Positions 16,922-25,601 of a stretch of DNA of 64,000 nt are shown here, piece by piece. The DNA is taken from the NCBI RefSeq assembly GCF_005503145.1, contig NZ_SCNV01000024.1, positions 53,255 to 117,254 on the forward strand, in the 5' to 3' direction. Every line of letters begins with the position of its first letter. Position 1 is the first letter of the stretch. The stretch is from Burkholderia sp. 4M9327F10. GTDB taxonomy: Bacteria; Pseudomonadota; Gammaproteobacteria; Burkholderiales; Burkholderiaceae. The notes beneath the pieces are model-generated. The model was not told the DNA's origin. It saw only the letters and a program-made list of their open reading frames with translations, and searched no databases. A program made the position numbers and the translations under genes.

Positions 16922-18517
16922 TCACGTGCCGGCCGGTTGCGTCGTGCGCATCAACGCTTCGATGCCCGCGCTCGACGCCTGGATGGCCGCGCGGAGGTGA
17001 TAGAAATTCAACGCCCGCAGGCCGCCTAATTCTTCGCCGCCGCCGGCCCGGCCGGGGCCGCCGTGCAGCGACATCGGCATCACGTTGCCGTGTCCCGTCT
17101 GGCTCTGCTGCACGGAGGGCGAAACGGCATGCACCCGTCCGTGCGAATCGGCGAGTTCGAGTGCGACGCGCGCCAGATGCGCATCGTCGTTGGCATAGAT
17201 CGAGGCGACGAGCGACCCCGCGCCACGGCGCGCGAGGGCAATGGCGTGAGCTTCGGGCAATCCAGCCGCGTGCGTGGCAAGGCGATACGGCGCGACCGTG
17301 GCGACAGGGCCGAACACTTCGACCTCATGCAACAGCGTGGCCCGCTCGGGATCGTTGACGACGAACAGGTGAGGCGCCATGCACGCTGCTATCGCAGGGT
17401 CTGCGTCGACCAACTGCGTGCCCGAGCCGTCGTAGGCGAGCACCGCTTCTTCGCGCAGCGCGGCGATGCCCGCGAGGACGTTCTCGTACTGCTCGCGGCT
17501 CACCAGTGACCCCATGCGCACGTTCTCGTTACGCGGGTTGCCAACAGTCACTTTAGCAAGCCTGGCTTTGAGCGCTTCGACAACCGCATCGAGCACCGTG
17601 TCTGGGACGAAGACACGGCGTATGGCTGTGCATTTCTGCCCGGACTTGACGGTCATTTCACGCACGACTTCCTTGATGAACAGTTCGAAGGCAGGCGTTT
17701 GTGGCGTCGCATCGGTGCAAAGAATCGCGCTGTTCAGGCTGTCCGCCTCGACGTTCAGACGCGCGCCGTGCTGCACGAAAGCGGCATGCGCGCGCAGCGT
17801 TGCAGCGGTGGCGGCCGAGCCGGTGAACGACACCACATCGAAAGCCTGCACCTGGTCGAGCAGGCCGGCGGAACTGCCGCATATCACGGACAACGCGCCC
17901 GCCGGCAGAATGCCCGCGTCGACGACATCGGCGACCATGCGCTGCGTGAGCCACGCGGTGGCGGTAGCGGGCTTGACGATCACCGGCACACCGGAGAGCA
18001 GTGCGGGGGCCGCTTTTTCCCACAGCCCCCACGACGGAAAATTGAACGCGTTGATGAAGAGCGCGACACCGCGCGTGGGCGTGAGCACATGCTGCACGCT
18101 GAACGACTGGTCTTTGCTGAGCGATGCGCTCTCGCCGTCGCGCAGTGCATGCACATCGCCCAATCCCGCACCTAGCTTCGCGTAGTAAGTCAGCGTGAAA
18201 ATGCCGCCGTCGATATCGACCGCCGAATCATTGCAGGTCGTGCCGGAATTGGCCGTGGCGATCGCATAGTAGTCGTCGCGCTTGGCCTGCAGCAGCCTGA
18301 CGATCTCGGCAAGGCGCCCGGCACGTTCGGCATAGGTCAGCGCTCGCAAGGCAGCGCCACCGTGTTCACGGGCGAAACCGAAGACGTGCGGCAGATCGAG
18401 CCCTTCGCTCGACACGCGCACCAGCGCTTCGCCTGTCACTGGGTCGGTTAGCGTGATGCCCGCGCCGGTCCCGGCAAGCCATTGTCCGGCCACGTAGTTC
18501 TTCAGCAGTTCAGTCAT
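16922..18517 (-). CDS. boxD: 3,4-dehydroadipyl-CoA semialdehyde dehydrogenase
   Basis: Aldehyde dehydrogenase of 531 residues. The start is set at the ATG at 18517 (MTELLKNYVAGQW), which overlaps the stop of the preceding gene; a longer frame to 18661 lies inside that gene. Family features are INAFNFPSWGLWEKAAPALLSG, VSFTGSAATA, the catalytic Glu in NVEADSLN and catalytic Cys in KSGQKCTAIRRV. It resembles BoxD and the aldehyde-dehydrogenase part of PaaZ/PaaN. In the box pathway it oxidises the ring-opened semialdehyde made by BoxC, using NADP+, to 3,4-dehydroadipyl-CoA. Confidence 0.92.
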   Translation of the reverse strand: MTELLKNYVAGQWLAGTGAGITLTDPVTGEALVRVSSEGLDLPHVFGFAREHGGAALRALTYAERAGRLAEIVRLLQAKRDDYYAIATANSGTTCNDSAVDIDGGIFTLTYYAKLGAGLGDVHALRDGESASLSKDQSFSVQHVLTPTRGVALFINAFNFPSWGLWEKAAPALLSGVPVIVKPATATAWLTQRMVADVVDAGILPAGALSVICGSSAGLLDQVQAFDVVSFTGSAATAATLRAHAAFVQHGARLNVEADSLNSAILCTDATPQTPAFELFIKEVVREMTVKSGQKCTAIRRVFVPDTVLDAVVEALKARLAKVTVGNPRNENVRMGSLVSREQYENVLAGIAALREEAVLAYDGSGTQLVDADPAIAACMAPHLFVVNDPERATLLHEVEVFGPVATVAPYRLATHAAGLPEAHAIALARRGAGSLVASIYANDDAHLARVALELADSHGRVHAVSPSVQQSQTGHGNVMPMSLHGGPGRAGGGEELGGLRALNFYHLRAAIQASSAGIEALMRTTQPAGT

Positions 18518-19040
18518 GGCGGCGGGTCTCTGCGAGGGGTTCAGGGGTGAATTCAATCGCGCCTTGCGGCAACAGATAGAGCACGAGCGCCCGCCCATTG
18601 GCGACGGTCGGACGATGCGCGCTGCCGGGGCCGTACACGCACCAGCCCGCCGGATGGCCATCGAACGTCGCGCCTTCGGTAAGCGGCATGATCAGATCGA
18701 TCTCGCCGTGCGGATGGACATGGTGCGGGCCGGCCATATCCTGCATGTCGACCACGTCGACGGAAAAGCCATGCGTGGCCGGCAGCGGCTTGAAGATGCG
18801 GCCATAGCGGAGGCCGCCGTCTTCACGGTTGCATAGCCAGCCTTGCGCGACGCCGGTGCGGCAGGCCTGAGCTAGCTCGTGGAAGGTCGTGCCGGCGCCC
18901 GGACCGGCCGTGGAGCCATCAGCCGGCCACGTTGCGTTCAGCCACGCCGCCAGAGCGTGGTCGAGTGGCCGGCCCTGGAGTTGAACGGTCACGCCTGCGA
19001 TCAGACGCTCGAAATCTTCAGGGGATATTGCAGGGGACAT
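18510..19040 (-). CDS. DUF4863 family protein (4-hydroxylaminobenzoate lyase-like)
   Basis: Protein of 176 residues, first gene of the leftward box operon, with GGAGG before the ATG and an 8-base overlap with boxD. It looks like a DUF4863 protein, the family that includes 4-hydroxylaminobenzoate lyase (PnbB). A cupin-like metal site is suggested by GPHHVHPHGEIDLIMP at about residues 105-120 and by GPGSAHRPTV; FHELAQACRTGVAQGWLCNREDGGLRYGRI precedes it. Why a lyase-like protein should lead a benzoyl-CoA operon is not known. It may handle a substituted benzoate or have a sensing or repair role. Confidence 0.8.
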   Translation of the reverse strand: MSPAISPEDFERLIAGVTVQLQGRPLDHALAAWLNATWPADGSTAGPGAGTTFHELAQACRTGVAQGWLCNREDGGLRYGRIFKPLPATHGFSVDVVDMQDMAGPHHVHPHGEIDLIMPLTEGATFDGHPAGWCVYGPGSAHRPTVANGRALVLYLLPQGAIEFTPEPLAETRRHD

Positions 19041-19154
19041 GCAAGCCTCCAGCGACGGCGCACACGCACCTTATTTCATGCGCGCGTGCCGTCCGTCTCC
19101 GATGCGCCGCCAGAAAAACCGTGCGGCGTTTGTTATTGGATCAATATTTGGCGA

Positions 19155-19188
19155 AAATTAACGGGTCATGCAGTGCTTGTCAAGCACT
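19155..19188 (-). promoter_or_regulatory. Leftward box promoter with 17-bp palindrome (candidate BoxR operator)
   Basis: On the minus strand TTGACA (19183-19178) and TAATTT (19160-19155) are 17 bases apart, a good sigma-70 promoter for the DUF4863-boxD-bclA-hydrolase operon. The perfect palindrome AGTGCTTGTCAAGCACT at 19172-19188 covers the -35 box, and a TATAGT element for boxR overlaps its end on the other strand. An AGTGCTT half-site recurs before boxC. This placement suits repression by BoxR of both directions; binding is inferred. Confidence 0.55.
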
Positions 19189-19223
19189 ATAGTACATGTA
19201 TCGTGGTATTGGGAGCGTGAAAC

Positions 19224-20198
19224 ATGAATCAGAATTACTCCGCAGCACCAGCATCACCCGCCGACGAGCCCGCCGACGACCGCGCCCGCGAGGAGCGGGG
19301 CGAGCGGGAAGAGCGCGATCCGTTCCTGACGGCGATGGGTGAGCGCGTGCGCCTGCTGCGCGCCCGCCGCGGCATGACGCGCAAGACGCTCGCTACCGAA
19401 ACGGGCCTGTCCGAGCGGCACCTGGCGAATCTGGAATCGGGGGTCGGCAACGCCTCGGTGCTGGTGTTGCGGCAGATCGCGGCGACCCTCAATTGCCCGC
19501 TCGCCGAGGTCATCGGCGACGAAACCACCTCATCGGCCGAATGGCTGCTGATCCGCGAGCTGTTGCAGGGGCGCGACCAGGCGGCATTGCAGCGCGCCCG
19601 TATCGCGCTCGCCGACATGTTCGCGCAGGCGCCGCGCGATCCGCATCGCAAGGACCGGATCGCCTTGATCGGCCTGCGCGGCGCGGGCAAGTCGACGCTC
19701 GGGCGGATGCTCGCGCAGGAGCGCAAGGTGCCGTTCGTCGAGCTCACGCGCGTGATCGAGCAACTGGCCGGCTGTCCGCCGTCGGAGATCCATTCGCTGT
19801 ATGGGGCGGCCGCCTATCGCCGCTACGAGCACCGGGCGCTGGAGGCGGTGATCCACGAGCATGAGCGTGCGGTGATCGCGTCGCCGGGCGGCCTCGTCTC
19901 CGAATCGGGCACCTTTAACGCGCTGCTCGCACACTGCTACACCGTCTGGCTGCAGGCCACGCCGGAAGAGCACATGCGCCGCGTCGTGGCACAAGGCGAT
20001 CTGCGTCCCATGTCGGGCAACAAGGAGGCGATGGACGACCTCAAGCGCATTCTCGCCGGCCGCAGCGAACTGTATGGCCGCGCGGATATGAGCTTCGACA
20101 CCAGCGAGAAAACGCTGGCCGACGCCTACCTGCAATTGCGCGACCGCCTGGCTGCGCGGCTGGCGGCGGAAACCGTCGACGACACCCGGGCGGGCTGA
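19224..20198 (+). CDS. boxR: BoxR regulator (helix-turn-helix fused to shikimate-kinase-like domain)
   Basis: Protein of 324 residues. An acidic/Arg-rich leader of about 33 residues is followed by an XRE-type helix-turn-helix (about 37-97: GERVRLLRARRGMTRKTLA, GLSERHLANLESG) and a linker, then a shikimate-kinase-like domain from about 145 with Walker A GLRGAGKST at 150-158. This fusion is diagnostic of the BzdR/BoxR regulators, whose kinase-like domain binds benzoyl-CoA. It is expected to repress both box operons until benzoyl-CoA accumulates. It lies between the divergent arms of the cluster. Confidence 0.93.
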   Translation: MNQNYSAAPASPADEPADDRAREERGEREERDPFLTAMGERVRLLRARRGMTRKTLATETGLSERHLANLESGVGNASVLVLRQIAATLNCPLAEVIGDETTSSAEWLLIRELLQGRDQAALQRARIALADMFAQAPRDPHRKDRIALIGLRGAGKSTLGRMLAQERKVPFVELTRVIEQLAGCPPSEIHSLYGAAAYRRYEHRALEAVIHEHERAVIASPGGLVSESGTFNALLAHCYTVWLQATPEEHMRRVVAQGDLRPMSGNKEAMDDLKRILAGRSELYGRADMSFDTSEKTLADAYLQLRDRLAARLAAETVDDTRAG

Positions 20199-20257
20199 GC
20201 GTGCGCTGACGTGCGCCCTGATGTGCTCACGTTAGGGCGGGTTGACTAAGGGTTTGT

Positions 20258-20308
20258 ACGTAAACATGCATTAAAGTGCTTTACGTGGGTGTGACAATGC
20301 ACTATTGT
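20258..20308 (+). promoter_or_regulatory. boxC promoter with BoxR-like site
   Basis: TTTACG (20280-20285) and TATTGT (20303-20308) are separated by 17 bases. Around the -35 box lies an interrupted dyad, ACGTAAA (20258-20264) with TTTACGT (20280-20286). Inside it TGCA (20267-20270) and TGCT (20277-20280) are six bases apart, close to the TGCA-N6-TGCA pattern described for BzdR. AGTGCTT is shared with the palindrome before boxR. Confidence 0.5.
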
Positions 20309-20343
20309 TCAAAACACAGTTAGGCATTGTCCAGGAGACGCCC

Positions 20344-22014
20344 ATGTCCGCAGCGCAAACTCTGATTGCCCCAGTCGACTACCGCACCGATCCCTCGCAG
20401 TACAAGCACTGGAAGCTGAGCTTCAACGGTCCCGTTGCGACGCTCGGCATCGATATTGCCGAGGACGGCGGAATCCGCGACGGCTACAAGCTGAAACTGA
20501 ATTCCTACGACCTTGGCGTCGATATCGAACTGCACGACGCGATCCAGCGCATCCGCTTCGAGCATCCCGAAGTCAGGACGGTGGTCCTGACGAGCCTGAA
20601 GGACCGCGTGTTCTGCTCGGGCGCAAATATCTTCATGCTGGGTCTCTCGACGCATGCGTGGAAGGTCAACTTCTGCAAGTTCACCAACGAAACGCGTAAC
20701 GGTCTGGAAGACTCGTCGCGCCACTCGGGTCTCAAGTTTCTCGCCGCAGTGAACGGCGCGTGCGCGGGCGGCGGTTATGAACTGGCGCTGGCGTGCGATG
20801 AGATCTGGCTGGTCGACGACCGTTCTTCGTCGGTGTCGCTGCCTGAGGTGCCGCTGCTTGGTGTCCTGCCGGGCACGGGCGGTCTCACGCGGGTGACCGA
20901 CAAGCGCCGTGTGCGTCACGACCGGGCGGATATTTTCTGCACGCTGGTCGAAGGGATTCGCGGCGAGCGGGCCAAGGAATGGCGTCTGGTCGACGAGGTG
21001 GTGAAGCCCAACCAGTTCGATCAGGCGATTGCGGCCCGTGCACTGGAACTGGCCGCGCAGAGCGACCGTCCTGCCGATGCGAAAGGCGTGGCACTGACGC
21101 GCATTGAACGCAGCGAGCGAGAAGACGGACTCGGTTACGCGACGCTCGATATCAGCATCGACCGTGCAAAGCGTATTGCCACCTTTACCGCCAAAGCGCC
21201 GCGCGCAACGCAACCCGCCGGCATCGACGCCATTGTCGCGGCAGGCGCAGGCTGGTGGCCGCTGCAATTCGCCCGCGAACTCGACGATGCGATCCTGTCG
21301 ATGCGCACCAACGAACTCGATATCGGCACGTGGATCTTCAAAACCGAAGGCGATGCCCGCAACGTGCTGGCCGCGGACGCCACGTTGATGCAGCACAGGG
21401 ACCACTGGTTCGTGCGCGAAACGATCGGCCTGCTGCGCCGCACGCTGGCGCGCATCGATGTCTCGTCGCGTTCCCTGTTCGCGCTGATCGAACCGGGCTC
21501 GTGCTTTGCGGGCACTTTCGCCGAACTCGCGTTCGCGGCCGATCGCACCTACATGGCGGCGTTGCCGGGCAATGAGGATGAAGAGCCGGCGCTCACGCTG
21601 TCGGAAGTCAACTTCGGCCTGTATCCGCTGGTTACGCATCAATCGCGGCTCGCACGCCGTTTCTATGAGGAGGCGGCGCCCCTCGATGCGGTGCGCGCGA
21701 AGATCGGCACGGCCATCAAGCCGGTGGAGGCCGAGCGTCTCGGGCTCGTGACCGCCGCGCCGGACGACATCGACTGGGCCGACGAAATCCGCATCGCGCT
21801 GGAAGAGCGCGCGGCGATGTCGCCGGATGCACTGACCGGTCTCGAAGCGAATCTGCGCTTTAACGGTCCTGAGACGATGGAGACGCGCATCTTCGGCCGC
21901 CTGACTGCCTGGCAGAACTGGATTTTCAACCGGCCGAACGCGGTGGGCGAGAAAGGTGCGCTCAAGGTGTACGGCAAGGGCAGCAAGGCGCAATTCGACG
22001 TCTCGCGGGTTTGA
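20344..22014 (+). CDS. boxC: 2,3-epoxybenzoyl-CoA dihydrolase
   Basis: Protein of 556 residues starting at MSAAQTLIAPVDYRTDPSQ with AGGAG upstream; a TTG at 20305 would add 13 residues and is less likely. It has two crotonase-like halves. The first contains LTSLKDRVFCSGANIFMLGLS (oxyanion hole, around residues 80-100) and VNGACAGGGYELALACDEIW. BoxC opens the ring of 2,3-epoxybenzoyl-CoA by hydrolysis and releases formate, giving 3,4-dehydroadipyl-CoA semialdehyde, the substrate of BoxD. It is first in the boxCBA order with boxB 133 bases downstream. Confidence 0.95.
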   Translation: MSAAQTLIAPVDYRTDPSQYKHWKLSFNGPVATLGIDIAEDGGIRDGYKLKLNSYDLGVDIELHDAIQRIRFEHPEVRTVVLTSLKDRVFCSGANIFMLGLSTHAWKVNFCKFTNETRNGLEDSSRHSGLKFLAAVNGACAGGGYELALACDEIWLVDDRSSSVSLPEVPLLGVLPGTGGLTRVTDKRRVRHDRADIFCTLVEGIRGERAKEWRLVDEVVKPNQFDQAIAARALELAAQSDRPADAKGVALTRIERSEREDGLGYATLDISIDRAKRIATFTAKAPRATQPAGIDAIVAAGAGWWPLQFARELDDAILSMRTNELDIGTWIFKTEGDARNVLAADATLMQHRDHWFVRETIGLLRRTLARIDVSSRSLFALIEPGSCFAGTFAELAFAADRTYMAALPGNEDEEPALTLSEVNFGLYPLVTHQSRLARRFYEEAAPLDAVRAKIGTAIKPVEAERLGLVTAAPDDIDWADEIRIALEERAAMSPDALTGLEANLRFNGPETMETRIFGRLTAWQNWIFNRPNAVGEKGALKVYGKGSKAQFDVSRV

Positions 22015-22039
22015 CGGCGCGCATTTGCGGCCCGCTGCC

Positions 22040-22075
22040 TGCACTGCACCTGATACACGCACTGCACATATTGCA
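22040..22075 (+). promoter_or_regulatory. Cluster of TGCA motifs between boxC and boxB
   Basis: Four TGCA tetramers occur in 36 bases (starting at 22040, 22045, 22063 and 22072); the last two are five bases apart. TGCA repeats are the recognition units reported for the related regulator BzdR, so this could be an internal BoxR site or chance. Confidence 0.3.
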
Positions 22076-22147
22076 CCCATTGATTTCAGCGCATCGCTAC
22101 GCGCCTCTCGAACCCGATACGCCAGTTTCCCGACCAAGGAACCGAAC

Positions 22148-23575
22148 ATGTCCACCATCAACTACAGCGAAAAGATCCCGAACAACGTCAACCTCGCCGA
22201 CGACCGCGCCTTGCAGCGCGCTCTCGAACAGTGGCAGCCGAACTTCCTGTCATGGTGGGGCGATATGGGTCCTGACGGCTCGCACAATTACGACGTCTAT
22301 CTGCGCACGGCGGTGAGTGTCGACGCCGGCGGCTGGGCGCATTTCGATCACGTGAAGATGCCCGACTACCGTTGGGGCATTTTTCTCACGCCGGGCGAGC
22401 AGGACCGCAAGATCCAGTTCGGCGAGCACAAGGGCGAAGCGGCATGGCAGGACGTGCCCGGCGAACATCGTGCGAACCTGCGCCGCATCATCGTCACGCA
22501 GGGCGACACGGAGCCGGCCTCGGTGGAGCAGCAGCGTCACCTCGGGCTGACCGCGCCTTCGATGTACGACTTGCGCAACCTGTTTCAGGTGAACGTCGAA
22601 GAGGGGCGGCATCTGTGGGCGATGGTGTATCTGCTGCATCGCTACTTTGGCCGCGACGGCCGCGAAGAAGCCGAAGCGCTGCTGGGACGCCGCTCCGGCG
22701 ACGACGACAATCCGCGCATTCTCGGCGCTTTCAACGAGAAGACGCCGGACTGGCTCGCGTTCTACATGTTCACGTATTTCACGGATCGCGACGGCAAGTT
22801 CCAGTTGTCCGCGCTCGCCGAATCGGGCTTCGATCCGCTCGCGCGGACCACGAAGTTCATGCTGACCGAGGAAGCGCATCACATGTTCGTTGGAGAGTCC
22901 GGCGTCTCGCGCGTGGTACAGCGCACCGCGCAGGTCATGAACGAACTGAAGACCGACGACGTGAACAGGATTCGCGCCGCCGGCGTAATCGACCTGCCGA
23001 CGATCCAGCGTTATCTGAACTTCCACTACTCGGTGACGATCGATCTGTTCGGCGCCGATCATTCGTCGAACGCCGCGACGTTCTATAGCTCGGGCCTGAA
23101 GGGCCGCTATGAGGAAACCAAACGCGACGACGATCATCAGCTCAACGGGCAGAGCTACAAACTGCTCGACGTGCAGGACGGCAAGCTGGTCGAGCGCGAA
23201 GTGCCGATGCTCAACGCCATGAACGAAGTGCTGCGCGACGATTACATCAAGGATTCGGTGGCGGGTGTGAACCGCTGGAACAAGGTGCTGGAGAAGGCAG
23301 GCATCGATTTTCGCCTGAGCGTGCCGCATAAGGCGTTCAATCGCCAGATCGGCACGTTCGCCGGCACCCGTGTATCGCCGGATGGCCGTGTGATCAGCGC
23401 GGCCGAATGGGCCGCCCATGAAGCGAACTGGCTGCCCAGCGCGGAAGACCGTGCCTATGTGGCCTCGCTGATGGGCCGCGTGACCGAAGCCGGCAAGTTC
23501 GCCAACTGGATTGCACCACCGGCGATGGGCGTCAATCGTCAGCCGGTCGATTTCGAATACGTGCGCTTTAACTGA
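22148..23575 (+). CDS. boxB: Benzoyl-CoA 2,3-epoxidase, oxygenase subunit BoxB
   Basis: Diiron oxygenase of 475 residues beginning MSTINYSEKIPNNVNL, with AAGGA before the ATG at 22148. Likely iron ligands are in NVEEGRHLWAM (around residue 150) and LTEEAHHMFVGESG (around residue 240), which fit a four-helix-bundle carboxylate-bridged site. With electrons from BoxA it inserts one oxygen atom into benzoyl-CoA to give the non-aromatic 2,3-epoxide. It lies 37 bases before boxA, so both subunits are co-expressed. The longer frame starting at 21956 overlaps boxC and is not used. Confidence 0.96.
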   Translation: MSTINYSEKIPNNVNLADDRALQRALEQWQPNFLSWWGDMGPDGSHNYDVYLRTAVSVDAGGWAHFDHVKMPDYRWGIFLTPGEQDRKIQFGEHKGEAAWQDVPGEHRANLRRIIVTQGDTEPASVEQQRHLGLTAPSMYDLRNLFQVNVEEGRHLWAMVYLLHRYFGRDGREEAEALLGRRSGDDDNPRILGAFNEKTPDWLAFYMFTYFTDRDGKFQLSALAESGFDPLARTTKFMLTEEAHHMFVGESGVSRVVQRTAQVMNELKTDDVNRIRAAGVIDLPTIQRYLNFHYSVTIDLFGADHSSNAATFYSSGLKGRYEETKRDDDHQLNGQSYKLLDVQDGKLVEREVPMLNAMNEVLRDDYIKDSVAGVNRWNKVLEKAGIDFRLSVPHKAFNRQIGTFAGTRVSPDGRVISAAEWAAHEANWLPSAEDRAYVASLMGRVTEAGKFANWIAPPAMGVNRQPVDFEYVRFN

Positions 23576-23612
23576 TTGATCGGGTAGTGCGGAAACAAGG
23601 TAGGAGGTAGGC

Positions 23613-24854
23613 ATGAACGGCCCAGTATCGATCGATATTCTCAGGCAGCACCTGATCGATCCGGAGATCTGCATTCGCTGCAACACCTGCGAAGAAACCT
23701 GTCCGGTCGATGCGATCACGCACGACGAAAACAACTACGTCGTGAAGGCAGACCTCTGCAACGGCTGCATGGCCTGCGTGCCGCCATGCCCAACCGGCGC
23801 AATCGACAACTGGCGCATGGTGCTCAAGCCCGACGCCTACAGCATCGACGAACAGTTGGGCTGGGACGTGCTGCCGGAGCAGGGCACGATGGCGGCAGCA
23901 CCGGCGCAAGACCCAGACGCATTGGCGGCGGACGATGCCTCACCGGATGCGCCCGCTGTGGAAGCGGATACGGTACGCGGTTCGACAGTGCCGCCGTGGT
24001 CCGCGGCGAAGCCCTATGTGAACCTCTACACGCACAAGGCGCCCACGACCGCGACAGTGGTGGGCAACTACCGGCTCACCGACGCCGCCACCGAAAGCGA
24101 CATCCATCACATCGTGCTGGACTTCGGCTCGATGCCGTTTCCGGTGCTGGAGGGGCAGTCGATCGGCATTCTGCCGCCGGGCGCCACTGCCGACGGCCGG
24201 CTGCATCACGCGCGCCAGTATTCGATCGCAAGCCCGCGCGACGGCGAGCGTCCCGGCTACAACAACGTCTCGCTCACGGTCAAGCGCGTCACCCAGGATC
24301 ATGACGGCAGCGCCACGACGGGCGTGTGCTCGAACTATCTGTGCGATCTGAAGAAGGGCGACGTGGTCAACGTGATCGGGCCGTTCGGCGGCACGTTTCT
24401 GATGCCGAACCATCCGAACTCGCATTTGCTGATGATCTGCACCGGCACGGGTTCGGCGCCGATGCGGGCGATGACCGAGTATCGCCGGCGCCGCCGCCTG
24501 AAAGGCGCAACCGGCAAGCTGATGCTGTTTTTCGGCGCACGCACGAAAGAGGAATTGCCGTACTTCGGACCGCTGACCAATCTGCCCAAAGACTTCATCG
24601 ACACGAATCTGGCCTTCTCGCGCACGCCCGGCCAGCCGAAACGCTACGTGCAGGATGCGATGCGCGAACGCGGGGTGGATGTCGCGCAACTGCTCAAGGA
24701 CGACAACACGTATATCTACGTCTGCGGTCTCAAGGGCATGGAAGACGGCGTGTTGCAGGCGCTCAAGGAAATCGGCGAACTGCACGGGCTCGATTGGGAA
24801 GGCTTGTGGGCACGTCTGAAGCGGGAGGGGCGGCTGCATCTCGAGACGTACTGA
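23613..24854 (+). CDS. boxA: Benzoyl-CoA 2,3-epoxidase, reductase subunit BoxA
   Basis: Protein of 413 residues with a strong TAGGAGG site. Two [4Fe-4S] clusters are bound by Cys20/23/26/30 and Cys49/52/55/59 (CIRCNTCEETCP, CNGCMACVPPCP). After an Ala/Asp-rich linker comes a ferredoxin-NADP reductase module with the FAD segment ARQYSIASPR and the NADPH segment MICTGTGSAPMRAM. BoxA passes electrons from NADPH to BoxB. It is last in the rightward box operon; the TetR-type gene that follows is convergent. Confidence 0.95.
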   Translation: MNGPVSIDILRQHLIDPEICIRCNTCEETCPVDAITHDENNYVVKADLCNGCMACVPPCPTGAIDNWRMVLKPDAYSIDEQLGWDVLPEQGTMAAAPAQDPDALAADDASPDAPAVEADTVRGSTVPPWSAAKPYVNLYTHKAPTTATVVGNYRLTDAATESDIHHIVLDFGSMPFPVLEGQSIGILPPGATADGRLHHARQYSIASPRDGERPGYNNVSLTVKRVTQDHDGSATTGVCSNYLCDLKKGDVVNVIGPFGGTFLMPNHPNSHLLMICTGTGSAPMRAMTEYRRRRRLKGATGKLMLFFGARTKEELPYFGPLTNLPKDFIDTNLAFSRTPGQPKRYVQDAMRERGVDVAQLLKDDNTYIYVCGLKGMEDGVLQALKEIGELHGLDWEGLWARLKREGRLHLETY

Positions 24855-24899
24855 TACGCGAGCTGGCCTTCGCATCCTGGGAGGCGCGGGCCAGCGCTC

Positions 24900-25601
24900 T
24901 TACTCCTTGCCTTCCCGCCGCTTCGGCGATACCGCACCGCATGCGCGAATCACCAGTTGCACCACTTCCTCAGTGGACGCGTCGAACGCCTTCTGGCTGA
25001 GCGCGCGCTTGCCGCCCAGCGCCACAATCTGCGCATCGAAATCCGCGTAGTGCTGCGTGGCGGCCCAGATCATATACATCAACGTCTGCGCACTGACCGG
25101 GGCCAGCAGGCCGCGCGCAATCCAGTCGTCGATCACCGTGACGCGGCTCTCGAGCCAGGGCTTGACGCGCTGCGTCAGGATGTCCTGCATATGCTCCGCG
25201 CCGTGGATGATCTCGTTGGCCCACACCTTCGAACCAAGCGGGCGCCGCCGCGACAGCTCCATCTTCGCACGCACATAGCCGCTGATGGCTTCCACCGGAT
25301 CGTCGCTGGCCTCGAAGGTGTCGGCCGCGCGGTGCCAGTCTTCGAACAGGTCTTCGAGCACCCGGCGGTATAGCGCGAGCTTGGTCGGGAAGTAGTAGTG
25401 CAGGTTGGCTTTCGGCAAGCCTGCACGTTCGGCGATCATCGCCGTGCTGGCGCCCTCCAGCCCGCGCTCGGCAAATACGGCTTCCGCGCACGCCAGCAGA
25501 TGGGCCTCGTTCGATTCGCGGATGTGCGCCTTGCGCCGCCGCAAAGGGGCTGGGGTCTCATCGTTTTCAGCCATGTCGGCTGCCACTTCGTCGTGTTTCA
25601 T
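24900..25601 (-). CDS. TetR family regulator, RutR-like
   Basis: Protein of 233 residues. The N-terminal helix-turn-helix spans about residues 28-78 (STAMIAERAGLPKANLHYYFPTKLALYRRVL). The C-terminal part (WHRAADTF, MELSRRRPLGSKVWANEIIHGAEHMQDIL, AATQHYADFDAQI) resembles the YcdC/RutR ligand domain, which in E. coli binds uracil. It is divergent from the pyrimidine degradation genes and faces a palindrome of RutR-like form, so control of that operon by pyrimidines is the most likely role. Starts at 25601 or 25574 are both possible. Confidence 0.85.
   Translation of the reverse strand: MKHDEVAADMAENDETPAPLRRRKAHIRESNEAHLLACAEAVFAERGLEGASTAMIAERAGLPKANLHYYFPTKLALYRRVLEDLFEDWHRAADTFEASDDPVEAISGYVRAKMELSRRRPLGSKVWANEIIHGAEHMQDILTQRVKPWLESRVTVIDDWIARGLLAPVSAQTLMYMIWAATQHYADFDAQIVALGGKRALSQKAFDASTEEVVQLVIRACGAVSPKRREGKE

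Noticed and set aside
19491..20135. BoxR read as a true shikimate kinase
   Set aside because: The kinase-like domain is fused to a helix-turn-helix and lies between box operons; this architecture defines BzdR/BoxR regulators.
20320..22161. Open frame of 613 codons opposite boxC
   Set aside because: Low-complexity Arg/His-rich translation typical of an antisense shadow in GC-rich DNA; boxC on the plus strand is unambiguous.
22250..23734. Open frame of 494 codons opposite boxB
   Set aside because: Antisense shadow with no domain; boxB is clear.
24862..24895. Inverted repeat GCTGGCC/GGCCAGC between boxA and the TetR-type gene as terminator
   Set aside because: The loop is 20 bases and no T-run follows; not convincing.
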